A DNA stretch of 64,000 nucleotides from Mactra quadrangularis (taxonomy: Eukaryota; Mollusca; Bivalvia; Venerida; Mactridae). The notes beneath the pieces are model-generated. The model did no database searches. It had not been told where the DNA came from and was given only the letters and a program-made list of their open reading frames with translations. This document shows positions 1 to 13,229 of this stretch, one piece after another. The position numbers and the translations under genes were made by a program. The DNA is taken from contig CM046311.1 in NCBI GenBank assembly GCA_025267735.1, positions 29,183,399 to 29,247,398 on the forward strand. Direction: 5' to 3'. The number at the start of each line of letters is the position of its first letter. The first letter of the stretch is position 1.

Positions 1-672
1 TTAATGATAATACGGCACGTTTCCGTAACGTAACGCTACCAGGCATTGTTTAAAGAAGTAAACATTTCTATCTTAAAAAATGAATGTTTTATCGAGGCTT
101 TTTTACCTTCATCTCTATTCATAAGATAAATAATTATGTACGATACATTTCTTTCAGAATTTAAATATGATTCTGACGTAAAAGAATGAGATGTTGTCAG
201 ATTTTTCTGAATGCAATTAATTATGCAGTTATCTCCCCTAACTTATCTAATTAATAGGCCCTCAAACAAAATAAATCCTTCACAGCGCCGAATATCTTTA
301 ATTTCATTTTGCCAAAGTAACAATCTTATTTTTTTATTTTAAGTAATACATAGAGCATAAGTCTGTTTTCTGCGTCATTGGTAGCACCTAAGTTCATATT
401 TAATCTTAATAAAGTGGTCTATTTTACGCAGTTGTACCCCTTGTATATATGTTTATATACGATATGTTTGAAAATCAAAGGAAGTTCACATGACGTAATC
501 CGTGTGGTCCAAAGTGTAAGTACTCATACATACTATGCTGATAAACTTTAGAGAAAGTTTTTATACGCCCTTCGTCTGTCCGCTAACCACACCCTGTCAA
601 ATCGACGTTAACCGCAAATAATCTGGACGTATCATGCTTCGAGACGAAGAATTTAGTGTACATTTATTTCAG
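1..672 (+). other. Intron of the partial left-edge gene
   Basis: No exon is visible before the splice acceptor that ends at 672. The stretch from about 600 to 672 resembles the DNA just before the last exon of the 27-30 kb gene (about 30160-30259): both contain an ACGTT-ACCGCAAAT-like string followed by GACGTATCATG and a TTTATTTCAG acceptor. The duplication that made the two genes therefore included intron sequence. Confidence 0.6.
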
Positions 673-881
673 ATCCTGCAAAATATGTAGTTCTTATCGT
701 GCACACTGGTGCTGAAAGTAACCTTCCAGCTATATCCTCGTCTAAAAAGTTGAATGGATTCAAAGGAAACATTGAATTTATTGATATTGGATTTGATGTT
801 GACTATGGAGGAATATACAGATGTCAACAAAATGACAGAGGGCTTAGGCAGTTACGCGAGTACATAAAACATTATGGTTAA
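673..881 (+). CDS. Last exon of a paralogue of the unknown 229-aa gene (5' part outside window)
   Basis: The exon starts after TTTATTTCAG, with two bases completing a split codon, and ends at TAA 879-881. It is 209 nt, exactly the length and phase of the last exon of the gene at 27080-30468. The 68 encoded residues match that exon at most positions: shared blocks include AKYVV, TGAESNLPAISSSKK, and GGIY-CQ-NDR followed by an L..L..YI tail. Beta-strand, loop and helix-like stretches suggest the C-terminal half of a small alpha/beta domain. Function is not recognised. Because length, phase and reading frame are kept, it is probably the 3' end of a functional tandem paralogue whose earlier exons lie left of the window; an isolated duplicated exon is the alternative. 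The call as a coding exon is firm; the function is unknown. Confidence 0.78.
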
Positions 882-3192
882 ATGTCGTAGACTGTTGGCT
901 TCAAAGTGGAAGATGGTTAAAGCGTTATTATCACGTCATGTTTAAGGTTCCCTACTGTATTTATAATACGGACATTAATTTTCCAGAGTACTTGTTATAA
1001 ACTATATTGCATGTATTGTATGTATGTTTTTATATCTACTGACAAAGCCATCTAAGTTGAAACTTAAAGATCCAACTAATAAAAATAAATACGAAATAAA
1101 GCATGCCGTGAAAGTAAAACAAACAACCAATAATCTTTCTTTAGGAATATAAAGGTCACCACAACCCAATTCACAAAAGGAATAAAACAACAGTTCATAA
1201 AATGTAAATTTCACTTCATTTCAATTACTAGTAGATATTCGTATCATCAATGTATAAATTCGGCTGTGTAATACAATCAGGAAACTACATGTGTAGTAAA
1301 TTGTATCCTTTTTCGTTCAATGATATTCAAATAATAAGTAATACTCAGTTCACTGTCTTGTGTTTAAGGACTATGTAATTTACGAATGTCCTTCATGACT
1401 TTAAAATAGGTGTGGTTGCAATAATTGAAATTTACAAATAATTTTCATAAATTTCAGTTTTCATTTTAATCCTAATGAAATAAATAAGTAAGTTTAATAG
1501 AAAAATATCAAAAAAGTGGTTTAGTTATATTTATTTTTTATGAAAAAAGTGAGTTTAAAAATGTAAACTTGTGTGCAAGTTTACATGAAGTACAATGAAA
1601 ACAGTTAAAATAAAATCTACCTATCAGATTGTGTACACCCCCGAACAGATGCACTAAGAGTTAAAAATACAAATTAATTCATACATTGTCTGAAATCAGT
1701 ATGATATAATATCTCTATATACTAAAATGCATAAATTTCAACTTGTCCAAAATACAACTTTACACAAAAGAAGTAGTACATACAAAAAGTACGGTGTCCA
1801 ATAATGGACACAGGTAATGAAAGGTACACACTTAAAATAGGTGTAATTCACTTATGTCATTATTGAACGGCCTGTTAGCAGAAACATTACGGGTAAAAAG
1901 CAAACGGTTTAAGTATATAGTAAGCGAGTATGAAACAATCAGAAACAAAATAGTTCCAGTATATTGTGCAAATTAGTAACTGCCATTACAACGAAGTCGG
2001 CGGCGTTACTCCTGTTGATTTAGATCAATAAATTTACTCACAAAAAAAAACAAGTAAACAAGAAAACAATTCCTCCTCTCCGAATTCTTCTAATAAATTG
2101 AAGTAAAGATTCTCTTGTCCGCTATCTTTAAACGTTCGCGCTTCAACGGTAACGGTGATTGACTAACGTTAAATGCTTACTGAACGCAGGGCTGATAAAG
2201 AACTGGGACTGTTTCATAAGAATCTTACGTAAGATAGCGAAATTTCCGAAATTACTTACTTACGTTGAACTTACGTTTACGATGAGAGAATTTCAAAAAC
2301 GCACTCGAAACTTAAAAGTTTTGCTACAATACGATCTGACTTAAGTCAACGACAAGTGGTGAAGTCCTCAAATTTTGGTCACATGATTTGTTGTCAACAA
2401 TACATTGTAAACTACAAAACATTTAAAGAATACAATATGTTCCACAAACTTTAACGAACAATTTCACAAACGGAGATTTGAAGCTCTCGAAGAAATGCAC
2501 GAGGGCTATACCGAGCCACCATACTCTTGATTTTTCAATACACGGTCAATTTAAACAAAAGTGGTATGACACAATAAATGGTCATCTGCTATCAAAACAT
2601 CGACCAATTTAAGACGGAAACGATGGATGTCAAAATAAAGTAATTAGGCACAAAAAAGTTCCCATGTGGCGTCAAACAAATACCTTAAAACAATAAATTA
2701 TCAAATCTACAGACATATATAGTAATGTCTTCATAAAAAATAAACTATTCTTAAGACATTTCATCGAAATCTTGCAATCTTTAGATAGAAGTTCAGTTCG
2801 CGTATGTACACACGTTTTTTGTGATTAGCCTCTGAATTCCGCAAAGATGTTTAGACAACGGTGACCCCCTCTCAGCCAATCAAATTGCTTAAAAAGTGTT
2901 TGATAAATCCCATAACACACGGTAAAGTGTTTGATATATTCAGATCGTTTTCTCCGTGCGTTAAACTCGAGAAAACATTGACTGAATGTATTGGGTGGAT
3001 CCAGACTTTTTTTAAGTGGGGTGCACTTTAAGAACAAAATGAAATGTTATAGTTCGTATACAAGCGGCCACGAACATTGGAAAAGTCTAATATGATCTTA
3101 TTTGTTGAAAAGCGTAAGTCATTAAAAAGTACAACCCCTTGTTAAAAGTCTAGATCCGCCCCATAATCAGTTATATACAATTAACTGAAATG
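882..3192. other. AT-rich non-coding stretch
   Basis: 3' flank of the partial gene followed by AT-rich sequence. Short open frames on both strands have no recognisable domain or splice context. No RNA gene or clear repeat was seen. Confidence 0.5.
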
Positions 3193-3934
3193 CTTAAGGT
3201 TCATGTAAAGTCTTGGTTTGCTAAAAAAATAGTAAAAACAGAAATAGCTCTAGTTCTGTCATATTTCCACCAATAGTATTGTTTTATACATCAAAATGTT
3301 TCTTATGAAACATACAAAGTGATGTTGTCATCAATTACGATAAAAATATTTAGCAAAAGATGTATTTGCAAAATTGATGCTGCATAAATAAAAATACTAA
3401 ATTACATTAAAATTTTCTTACAACAAATTGAACATTAATTCCTTTACAGAACCTTATAGTCCACATTCAAATGAAGGTACTGCAATATTTATAACCTCAA
3501 TAAATATAAAAACAAAACTTAGGCAATTGAAAAACAAAAGTGAAAGTAGAAACAGGGTCGTGAAAACCCATTACACTTGTAGCTGTCAAATGTTTTTCAT
3601 TTACCTTAATTTTGTTTTAACATTTATTTAGATTATAAATATTGGAGTACCTTCATTGTAATATGAACTTTAATGTTCTATAAATGATTTAATGTTAAAT
3701 TAGTTTGTAAAAAATTCTCAATGTCTTTTATAATTTTCAGTTTTACAGCATCAATTTTGCAAATGCATCTTTTGGTAAACGTTTTCATCTGAATTAATTA
3801 CCAGCATCACATTGTATGTTTCATAAGGAACATTTTGATGTATAATATACTGCTCTTAATGGAAGTATGAAAGAGTTAGAGCATTTTTCATTTTACTATT
3901 TTTAATGCAAACAAAGACTTTACTTGAACCTTAA
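3193..3934. mobile_element. Foldback-like element with about 190-bp inverted arms
   Basis: The left arm (3193-3382) and right arm (3746-3934) are inverted copies at roughly 75-80% identity by eye. Shared blocks include ACATCAAAATGTT, TTATGAAACATACAA and TTTGCAAAATTGATGCTG. The 360-bp loop has no recognisable coding capacity, so this is a non-autonomous element or an old inverted duplication. Confidence 0.65.
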
Positions 3935-3987
3935 ATAAGCTTATCTGTATTTAGTCTGGATTACCGCCCCCTTACCACTATCGTTAT

Positions 3988-4239
3988 CAGGTCCGGCAAA
4001 GCACGATCATGGCTGCACTCCTGGTTTTTATTCAGATAACAAGATTATCGTATACGTTTTCTTTATCTGCATGATCATTTGCTGACAATTGTAACTTTAG
4101 TAGGAAATCGGTACTGTATAAGAAATTCAAAGATTCATGATTGCTCGTATACTTATCGAACAATAAAGCAAAAATCAAGTCTCGAAGTGAACACAATTCA
4201 GACGTGAAATAGCGCGGCCATTATCATGCTTTGCCTGAC
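3988..4239. mobile_element. MITE-like element, about 250 bp
   Basis: The ends are imperfect inverted repeats: CAGGTCCGGCAAAGCACGAT on the left, and on the right (reverse strand) GTCAGGCAAAGCATGATAAT, each followed by a GGC-GC-rich segment. There is no coding capacity. Target duplication not resolved. Confidence 0.5.
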
Positions 4240-4491
4240 GTTCTTTTACCTGTCAAAATACGACTGGGAACCGGAAAAATCTATTTGGAAGCTTTTTTAT
4301 GCACATGGTTATAAAACATAATGTATTTAACTAATTGATCTACCATTTTTGTTCACGACAATCGTCTTGATGGTTTTAGGCAGGTGAAAAAATATTGGTA
4401 GGGGTTGATTCAATGGTCCACTTGTTCCTATATAATAGAACGACCAGTATTATGTAACACAATGCCATTCACATCTATCCACTCCCTTGAT

Positions 4492-4801
4492 TATAGTGCG
4501 TACAAAAAAACAAAACGTGTTTTGGTAAACATTAGAAATGAGACAATCCATTTCTGGGGTAGGCAGTAATGAAAATGAAATGTGTGTAATTCATTGTAAC
4601 AAAATTAGCATTATGGATACCACCATTTTTTGGTAAATCGTGCTTGTGTTGGTAAAAATCTTTTCCATTACACTAACAACTAAGACAATCGTAAAACATA
4701 ACACATGTTTATGTTATTGTCATCCTGAGCGTCCCTCGTAGTGGATTAGTTCATTCTATTGTTATTATAAACAGTGTTTTGTTTTTTTTGTACGCACTAT
4801 A
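4492..4801. mobile_element. Tc1/mariner-type MITE, about 310 bp
   Basis: The termini TATAGTGCGTAC and GTACGCACTATA are exact inverted repeats, and similarity continues inward through an A-rich stretch and CAAAAC. A TA dinucleotide sits at each end, as expected for TA-targeting transposases. No coding capacity. Confidence 0.65.
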
Positions 4802-5575
4802 CATATTAACCGACTACAGGTCGTCCACGTAAACATTGCGTATATAAACATGGCCAGTTTAATTACACACCAATATTTAGGGGTGAATTATTTATACATG
4901 TACAATTTTATAGTTTGGTTAGTTTACACTTGTTTTATAAACACATATTTATAAAACATTTACAAAAAAAGATATACAATATTTAAAATAAATGTTGAAT
5001 ATCAAACTGGAATGTTTAAATCAGCAAAATGCTGTTCATGCATCAGCTTATTCACCTTTTTAGTGGGCAAGTCCATTGTTTAAAGTACAATAACACGCAT
5101 GACCTAGAATACGACCTGTATATATGAGAAAAATTTTCTTAATTGAATATTCGCATGTTTATTAGGTATATTAATGCAGAAAATTATGAAATTCGTAAAA
5201 CAATAACATGTACTTACGGCCTAATAACACTCTTGGTTAGCCAAAACATTCTTTAGTTCTGCGATAAAGAATTATTCCTAAGACGACTCACCCCTGTGAT
5301 TATTTATCAAAAATGATTTTTTATACATCGTTTAACTGCCGATATGTACATGGGCACAAATATTTATATCCATGAATAACACAATTTAAATGTTGTTCAT
5401 GAGTTTTAACTAGCTTTCGCACGAAATTCACGACACAAATATCGTACGCTTTATATCAAGGCCAACTATATTTCTCTGCGTTTTATATGGCTTTAAGGTG
5501 ACAGTAGTATAAATACGTGACAAAAAATGAAAATGGACATTGTAAACACATAATTTCCTACCCGTTGTCTAAGTC
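4802..5575. other. AT-rich non-coding stretch
   Basis: No gene, RNA or clear repeat was seen. Confidence 0.45.
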
Positions 5576-5668
5576 GGATAGAGTACTCGTAGCAGTTTGA
5601 TATGAGATTTATCAACTCGCTTCGCCCGCTGATAAATCCCATATCAAACTGCTACTCATGCTCTATCC
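5576..5668. repeat. Palindrome with 38-bp arms
   Basis: Arms 5576-5613 and 5630-5668 are nearly perfect inverted copies around a 16-bp loop containing CGCTTCGCCC. This is a compact snap-back structure typical of MITE remnants. Confidence 0.75.
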
Positions 5669-6897
5669 TATACGTAATGAATAAGTTTTTAATACACACA
5701 AAATGGACGCCCAAATTTTGATTACAGAGCCCACTTGTTTGTTTGTTCATATATGTAAATTCAGTCACAGATATAGAAAATATAAGCCTCAGTGCATCTA
5801 GAGTAATATTAGTGCATTCAATATCTGCATATATGTATTCTGAAATTGTTCGCTAGAATAAAAGGAAACTTTCACAGAAAAAAAAAACGTATTTATTTCT
5901 GTATTCACAGGTGATGTGAAGTACCTACTATAATATTGCCTGGTCCAAAAGATTTCAGGCAAGAGGGATGAATAAACATTATGATATTTTTAGCACTGCA
6001 TTTACCCTAACCAACTTTTTGAGGGCCGGTACTTAAAGGTACCTTTCTGTAATTTCAACTATTACATAGTCCTTAATTTTACGTACAGTGTACAATGAAA
6101 TGCCTATTCAAAACAATTTAGAAACTTTTCGATATTAATCATCTAGTTTCTACTTAAATTTGTTCAAACATTACAACAACAATTTTTGAGGAAAGAAATA
6201 AGTACATGTTTTGATATAACCAATTCGTTGTACTTTGAAACAGTCATATTGATATGTCGATGATTTTTCATGACCAACACTTTCAGAAATAAAATATTAA
6301 TATCCAAATTTAGAGCACATGCAGCATGTGTATGCTGTGTTATTTCAAAATGGCTGTTAATAGATAGAAAAAGTGATCATAAATACAATATAGCACATTT
6401 CTGGCGTGTTGTTGTTTCCTGAAACTTATGTTTACACATTGTGTATAAAGATAACAGGAATATATATATATCATAATTGGTCTTGAAAATATCGAAAGAA
6501 TATTTCATTTTAATTGACATTTTAAATTAATTGTCTATACGATATTTCATACATGAATGAAATATATAACAACATATTTAAATGTTTTAGTTGCCTATAA
6601 ACACTTCTGTTCAATGTGAAAGATTTTATTTATGTTCAACAGTTTTACTATATATAAGTATTTGGCTCTGTAATTAAAACTAAATAAAACACATGTATAG
6701 CGTTAACATAGTTTTTAAAAATTTCAGATGCACAGTTCATAATCAATTGACATGTTTATACTTATTATTACTTATTACTTATTTGTTAACACTAAAATAA
6801 TTGCGATAAAATATTTTGTACAATGCTACATTTTAATTATAATTGAGAAAGTATTGATTCTTGTTTTGTTTTTTTTACTTTCTAGCTTACCTTATGT
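5669..6897. other. AT-rich non-coding stretch
   Basis: Nothing beyond low-complexity runs was recognised. Confidence 0.45.
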
Positions 6898-7626
6898 ATT
6901 GTACGATTATATTGAACTGTCCGATTGCATATTTACACGGTTATCGCACACTGTATATATTATTTTCCGCGTTCAATATTTATAAATTTGCAGTAAATTT
7001 TACCATGTGCAAGTTCATTTAGTGTCGATAATCTTAACTTGCTGAATGGTCGTACGGATAAAGTGCAATGCTAATAAACATTTATTTTTGAAAGTAGTCT
7101 GAAGCCAAATATGTCAATTTTTTAATTTTGTTCTTCGTGTTTTTTTTTGTGTTTTTTTTTTTGTTTGTTTCATAACTATTTTATTCAGTCATTTTTGGAC
7201 ATAGAAATAAAACACTTCAAAACAAACAATGTAAAAATCACTCAATTCTACTGACTGTGTCGGTTGTGCTACTGTCATCATCACATAAATAGATGCCACC
7301 AAATTTAAAACAAAGGCTTCAACAAGTTTCATGATGCGCGGGGGGCAATGTGATTTACGCTATCCGCTCATTATTTAAATGAGACAAAAAAGATAAAATA
7401 AGCTTCTATCGGAATTCGAACCCACGATAAAAAGATTAGTAGACTGACCGTCTATCCACTCGGCCACACAAACTACGATACATGTTGCAAATAAGATATA
7501 ATACATCAGTGTTATAGGCTAACATTGTGCTCTACGTGAAGTACCGATATTAACCGAGTATTAAATATATCGTGTAATGTGTCGTTTTAATTTATGCAAT
7601 CGGACAGTTCAATATAATCGTACAAT
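6898..7626. repeat. Inverted pair of identical 34-mers about 660 bp apart
   Basis: The sequence at 6898-6931 (ATTGTACGATTATATTGAAC followed by TGTCCGATTGCATA) is present as an exact reverse complement at 7593-7626. The outer flanks diverge. Between them lie T-rich tracts and a tRNA-like segment. It could be the termini of a non-autonomous element. Confidence 0.6.
7401..7473 (-). repeat. tRNA-like sequence (SINE head or tRNA pseudogene)
   Basis: On the minus strand it shows an A-box-like TGGCCGAGTGG and a B box GGTTCGAATTC about 45 bp later. Acceptor-stem ends do not pair and the anticodon arm is poor, so a working tRNA is unlikely. Confidence 0.5.
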
Positions 7627-8172
7627 AACCGACAAACTTCTTATTCTACAAGAAAAATGATATTTATCAAATTTCAATGGGATAAGACAAGTCCCGGCTA
7701 TAAATCGAACCTTGCAAATGAATAAACCTGGTTTAAAGCATGGACTGTTTATATGTTCTCGTTCTGTACTGTATTAGTAAACGGAACAACAATTATGAGC
7801 ATACCATCAATCTTGGTGAAGAACCAGGGTCTTTCAAATAGAATGGCCTGGAAACCGACCGGTTGACGGAATTCAGTTATCTCACTTGGTCACGTGACTT
7901 TGCTTAAGAGCTAGGAGTAAGCGACATATTTTGAAACGCATCAAAAATGCCGCGGATGTAGACATTCGCCGGACATGCGCAGTCAGACTAAGTACAACGG
8001 TATGTAGTTAGGTAAACCTAAGGTATGAATAAATATTCCCCTTGTTAACGATATATTACAGTATCATGCAGTCTTGCTGTCCACACACAACTCATGAAAT
8101 GATGAAAGAATCACTGTTAATTCCGTTTTTCGATTAAGAACCGCCATTAATTTGTTAAAATATAGATATAGA

Positions 8173-8296
8173 GAATATTAGGTTAGTGTCAATCTGTATC
8201 TAGTTTATCCGGCAAATTGGAGAATTGCCGAGTCGAATAATCCTTTTGGAGACGATCCGGATAAACTAAGTACAGATTGACACTAACCCTATATTC
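8173..8296. repeat. Palindrome with about 40-bp arms
   Basis: Arms 8173-8212 and 8257-8296 are inverted copies meeting at TCCGG/CCGGA around a 44-bp loop. Likely a MITE remnant. Confidence 0.75.
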
Positions 8297-8814
8297 TATT
8301 TATTCTACTAGCATTTGCTTGATTGACTAATTTAAAATTTAAAATCCGAAAATTCTGCGTTAAACATGCTTTAAATTCAGATGGCCGAATTGAAGCGCCG
8401 TGATTGTGTTAAGCGGTCTCATAAGTGTTTGCGTGTCAAGAAATAATCCTGATGATTGACTCCATTATAATTAAGTAAATGCAATATTTTAAATGAAAGA
8501 AAAAAGAGATAAACTCGATTTTTAAATAAACAACTTGAAGGAACATTTTGGACAAATAAATCATTTGCGAATTTTCCGAGGAGAATCAGTTTTTATGACG
8601 TCATGTAAGTAAAGTTTATCTACATGGCGGTCGTATTTAGGAGCTTTTGTAGGATTCGTCATTTGACGAGTTTACTTTTATTTGTCATGGATTTAACCGA
8701 TATTATCAGGAGACTGAAATGTAAATGTGTTATTCAAACTTTAAGTTGATGATATGGATATAAGGATTATGAAGAGAAATGTGCGCAGCGCCGCTGAAGG
8801 GATATCAACTATTT

Positions 8815-8960
8815 TCAGAAAATGGCCAGGACTGTCAGTGTCGTGAATGTCGATGATTTTTAGAAGCCAGTTTCATTATATTTAATCTATGCGTAGCTTG
8901 GCTTTGGTAAAACAATAGTCAACCTATGTATTTACTGTATAATGGCAGCTATTCGTCAAA
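8815..8960 (+). repeat. Dispersed repeat shared with 41036-41175
   Basis: It aligns by eye in direct orientation with 41036-41175. Shared blocks include GCCAGTT-CATTATATT, TTGGCTTTG, ATAGTCAA and GTATAATGGC. The similarity probably extends weakly on both sides, so the full element may be near 1 kb. Confidence 0.5.
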
Positions 8961-11197
8961 TTATACACAGAATGGAATTCAGTGCAAATTTAGGAGTTCG
9001 GTACTTGCAGCGTCATCGGTTGAGTTTCTGTTAAATTTGAATGATGAAGTAAGTGATTTAAAGATTATATTGAAATTGTTTGTAAAATCCCGTATAAGAT
9101 TACTTTGTGTAAAATATATTTGTTAAGGTGTCGTTAAAAGAATGAAACGCAGCCGCTTTTGATGCCCAATGTTATGATTATGTAAAAAAGTAGTCCGTCA
9201 TGCGTAGTCACGTGACTGCCGAATAAAGCAACGGTGCCGAATAAAGATATGTTTATTAGGTCAATCTGTTTTCCTTCTAAAAGATCACTTTGGGGTAGGA
9301 TAAAACAAGTTATGTAACATCTTACCTGTTTCTACTCTTTTCGTGCATTTATCTGGATCCCCGATGTGCTAAAAATAGACACGCCTGCAATTTTCACGGT
9401 CTATTCGCAATTCTCTGCGGGCGGTATAAGCGTCATTATCCCTCGTTTGTTTGTAAATTTTAGACCCCCAAAGCTTTTTTTTCTATAGTCTCCAACTTTT
9501 GCCCAATCCAACTTTTGCTTTTTAAATCCATGTCGGTACAGCGCTATAGGCGTAAAACCCGTTTTTATAAGCGCAGACAGTAGATGATAATGATATGAAT
9601 CCAGATTTCATGGGTTCGTCTCCAAAGCATTACGTACATACCTTGGTGGAAAGTGGTTGAGATTTATTTGATAACCATTTTTACCACATGATAATCAAGT
9701 ATTGTCTTAATCAATTGAAAAAGAAATGGTTGCCATTTAGAAATCAAGTTAATTCACCAAAGTAACTCTGACGCATCGCCTATCAACAGCAATTTAACAT
9801 TTATATGTTTAATTACTCATTTTCAACATTTAACAAGGTGTTAACTTACCTGTGTCTGTGTCTGATTTATTTTCTCATCGATAATGTCGTTGGTGTAAAC
9901 AGTTTCTTGGAAATTTATACGAGGTTTTCTAAGGTAAGAAATTCGACCAATCACTGTACTGGATCTTTTCACGTGTTGATTTTGAAGTTATGCGATAGAC
10001 AAATGTGTCGGGTGTTTTGCAGAATACAAAACAGAATCTTTCAATTTCTCAGATAATAATTTGCGCCTTAGTGGTCATAAGAAAGAAGGAATCATAGAAC
10101 ACGTATTTGTTTAAAATCCTGGGTCAGGGAATTATGACACACGTACTTACAAAAATAGGACAGCATACTGTCATGACACGACTTAAATGATGATAAGAAA
10201 TATGTATCTTAAAGCATTGTGCAAAATGAACATTTTTATGAACCTCAAGTGACTACATGTACTAAAATCGATCATAATTAAGATCAGCACTTTTAAACAG
10301 CTTTAATATTCAAGGAATCAGAATTTTACAACTGTTATTTCTTTATAAATGTTTGTATTTAAAATGAATTTCTATTTTAATGACTTACCTATTTTTATAT
10401 TGATACTTTTTATCAATAGAAGGGAACGCTGGTCTGTTTTCAACTTACATCAGGAGAAGTTATCGCCGTTACTATTGCCCTTTGTAGACTGAAACGTTGT
10501 GTAAGTTATGAGTTTTTTGCATGCAATCGTGGTAGCTTATTTCCTATAATCATTAAGACAAAATGTATTATAAAGTATCGATTCCCATCCGCAGATGACG
10601 ACGCTGTCGACGTTTTGTGAAATGTGAAGTGATTCCTGGTTTAGAACATGGTCCAAGAAAGCTGGTAAGGTGAGTCAGCCATCGTAAATTACGAAATGAT
10701 AACTGTTGATAAACGACCTCAACTAGAGAAAAAAACATTTGTTAAAACTTAAGGCAAGTTGGATAAATTACAATGTTTAGAATGGTTGTATTCTACTGGT
10801 TGTGTCCCTTTAACAAACAATTTAGAACATTTCATTCCCAATTCCAAATATACATGTAATTTTATTTCTGTTTTAAATGCGGCTTATTAGCTTTCACAGG
10901 CCGCCTTACAAAAAGCTGATATCTCTCTACATACATGATATAACGTAGAACTATTGTTGAGTTGGCATTAAGCAACCAGAATTCGTAATCGGATCTCCTA
11001 CCGATTGTGTTCATCACGTTACCATGGGCACATCTTCGATATTAAATTACGACTGTACAGACAGGTATTCAGGACTTCTCAATGGGTTTTCAAATGACCG
11101 GTAAGAACAGAGGAGACACACAGTATTTTTTTAAAAATTAAAACGAATGAAGAAACTTTTTTCTATTGTTAACCCTGGCTATTTTTAAATATAGACC
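8961..11197. other. Non-coding stretch
   Basis: Open frames here are short, with no domain or splice context. No confident feature was seen. Confidence 0.4.
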
Positions 11198-11400
11198 ACC
11201 TGGCTAGCTCAGTCAGTAGCGCACAAGTCTTCCGATCGTCGTAGGTCGTAGGGTCGTGGGTTTGAGTCCCGAGCGGGGCATACTTTCGTCGAGCTTGGTC
11301 ATGTAATATTTTTACGGCCAAATTTTTTACAACAAATACAGAGATTAAGCCTTTCCAGGAATAGTAAGTACGTAGACTGACCTATAATCTATACAATGTA
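11198..11400 (+). repeat. tRNA-derived SINE, family A
   Basis: The tRNA-like head has an A box TGGCTAGCTCAGTCAGTAG and a B box GGGTTTGAGTCCC, followed by a CATACTTTCGTCGAGC-type body and a 3' segment AGATTAAGCCTTTCCAGGAA ending near CTATACAATG. The same head and tail recur at 47165-47412, 59955-60250 and 63165-63362. Confidence 0.75.
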
Positions 11401-12221
11401 TAACTACTGCGTTAAACCCAACAAAAAATAAATATGCAAGAGCTTTTCAAAAGTGTAATGACACAGCTTGTAAACAATTTTATTAATTTGCTAATAATTT
11501 TTTTAAAAGCAACTGTGCCCTATTTTGTTTCTGTTTGCTTTTGAAATAAATACAAGGTACTGTAATGATGGGGTGTAATACTCTAAGTTAAAAATTAAAA
11601 GAGTTAAAGAAGCATTTTTGGCACATGTTTGATTGCAATGATGATTTGCTAAAAAGATCATACATTTTGAAATATACACTCCTAGAATTGTTTAAACTGA
11701 AATTGTCTGATGAATCCCTTTCCTCTGCTTATTTGGTAAAATATGTTTGTTATGTCATAAAGGGTTTTGATGATATGATTTTCTACCCCCTAAACATTTT
11801 AATAGTGGATGACGATATGAGACGTTTATTATAGTATATTATATTATATGATATTATAGTTTGACTTACTATTCAAAAGGTTAGATAAACTACATGTACT
11901 ATAAAATGCTCGTTAACAAAATACTGTAATGTGTCATTCTTCGGGATAGAACAACGTGAATTCTGCATAATCTCATTAGTTGAATGTAATGGTAGTTGAA
12001 TCCAACGAACAACGTCCCTCTTTCAGACTGGAACTCATTGTCGAACCCCTACGAGGAAGGTTTATTTTTCGAAACGGTACTCAATAATAAACGAATCCTT
12101 GATAAAGTAGAGCTTACTAGTCGGTTTTCTTCAATAAGACATTTATTGTCGAAACTTTGTTTTTCGCCCAGCACAAGATTGACCTTTAGAAACTGCATAA
12201 CTCTAAAGTGGCTTTTATCTG
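11401..12221. other. Non-coding stretch
   Basis: AT-rich with a short TATATTATA-type run near 11835. Two 60-80 codon frames look accidental. Confidence 0.4.
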
Positions 12222-12328
12222 ATTGCTAATTATGCACATTGATAATTTATGTACATGGATGTCATAATCTAAAATGATTTATTATGACATCAATGTACAT
12301 AAATTATCAATGTGCACAATTAGCAATT
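12222..12328. repeat. Palindrome with about 47-bp arms
   Basis: ATTGCTAATTATGCACATTG and its continuation to 12268 is mirrored by 12281-12328 with only one or two mismatches and a 12-bp loop. It is one of the cleanest hairpins in the window. Confidence 0.8.
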
Positions 12329-13004
12329 TCGATCTTACTAGATTCAAATCGTTTTGAGTTCAAAAACATAGAAATTTACACAAACTCCCGTTCTCCATCC
12401 GCTGATGAACCTCCAAATATGCATTGAGTGCCAGTTTCATAATTCTTGATTTATATTCATTGAGACATTAAGTAAGTCAACAACAGGATTGTATATTATA
12501 CAGCCAAGACTGACCTATTTATTCAGTACTTTATGTTAAGAGAGTAAAGAAATCGCCGAAAAATGTTAAGAAAACTCTGCAAGCTTGCCAAGTTAAAACG
12601 ATAAATGATAATGTGCCTAATTAAGCTAATATTATATGGAGACATTAAACCATGAGTTACATTTATAGTGTTGTATTTATTCTTCTTATCCAAATATATT
12701 GTTCTAAAATAGTAAGATCATTACGAGAAAGTGAAATTGTCAGATTATAAAAGTTTAAGTAGACGGTTATGTATGTTGAAGAACAATATTAACATGGTAT
12801 TTATTTAGGCACTTAAGAATGCAAAATATATATTGTCCAATTTTATTAACTTGCCCTATACATACATTAACGAGAGGTTAATCAGTGCTATTTATAGCTT
12901 AGCCGATCGAGCAGAACTTATATGACGTAGGCGATGGAATTCCGCTATACATCTGTATCGGTGACATAAATTTATTTGATTGTTATGTGCGTCTGTCAAT
13001 GTGG

Positions 13005-13080
13005 CACAGTGGATGCGAGTTGCCCTCCGGTACCAGAGATACGTGGTTCGAATCTCATTAGAACCACTATTTTTTTTTAC
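13005..13080 (+). repeat. tRNA-like segment upstream of the transposase
   Basis: GTGGCACAGTGGATGCGAG resembles an A box and GTGGTTCGAATCTC a B box; a T run follows at about 13070-13078. The acceptor stem does not close well. A second tRNA-like segment in opposite orientation lies beyond the transposase at 14945-15045. Confidence 0.5.
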
Positions 13081-13229
13081 CATTCAAAATAGTAGTTTAC
13101 ACATTTTCAAAATTTCAATAGATCTCTGTTTTGTACACAATCGTTTATAATACTACACAATATACACGCAGAGTTTGTCGCGTTGTGAAGTGTGAAGGTG
13201 TACGTACTCAGTCCGTCTACTGAATAGAC

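Noticed and set aside
7401..7473. Functional tRNA gene
   Set aside because: A and B boxes are present but the acceptor stem does not pair and the anticodon arm is poor; annotated as tRNA-like only. The same reasoning applies to the heads of the SINE copies.
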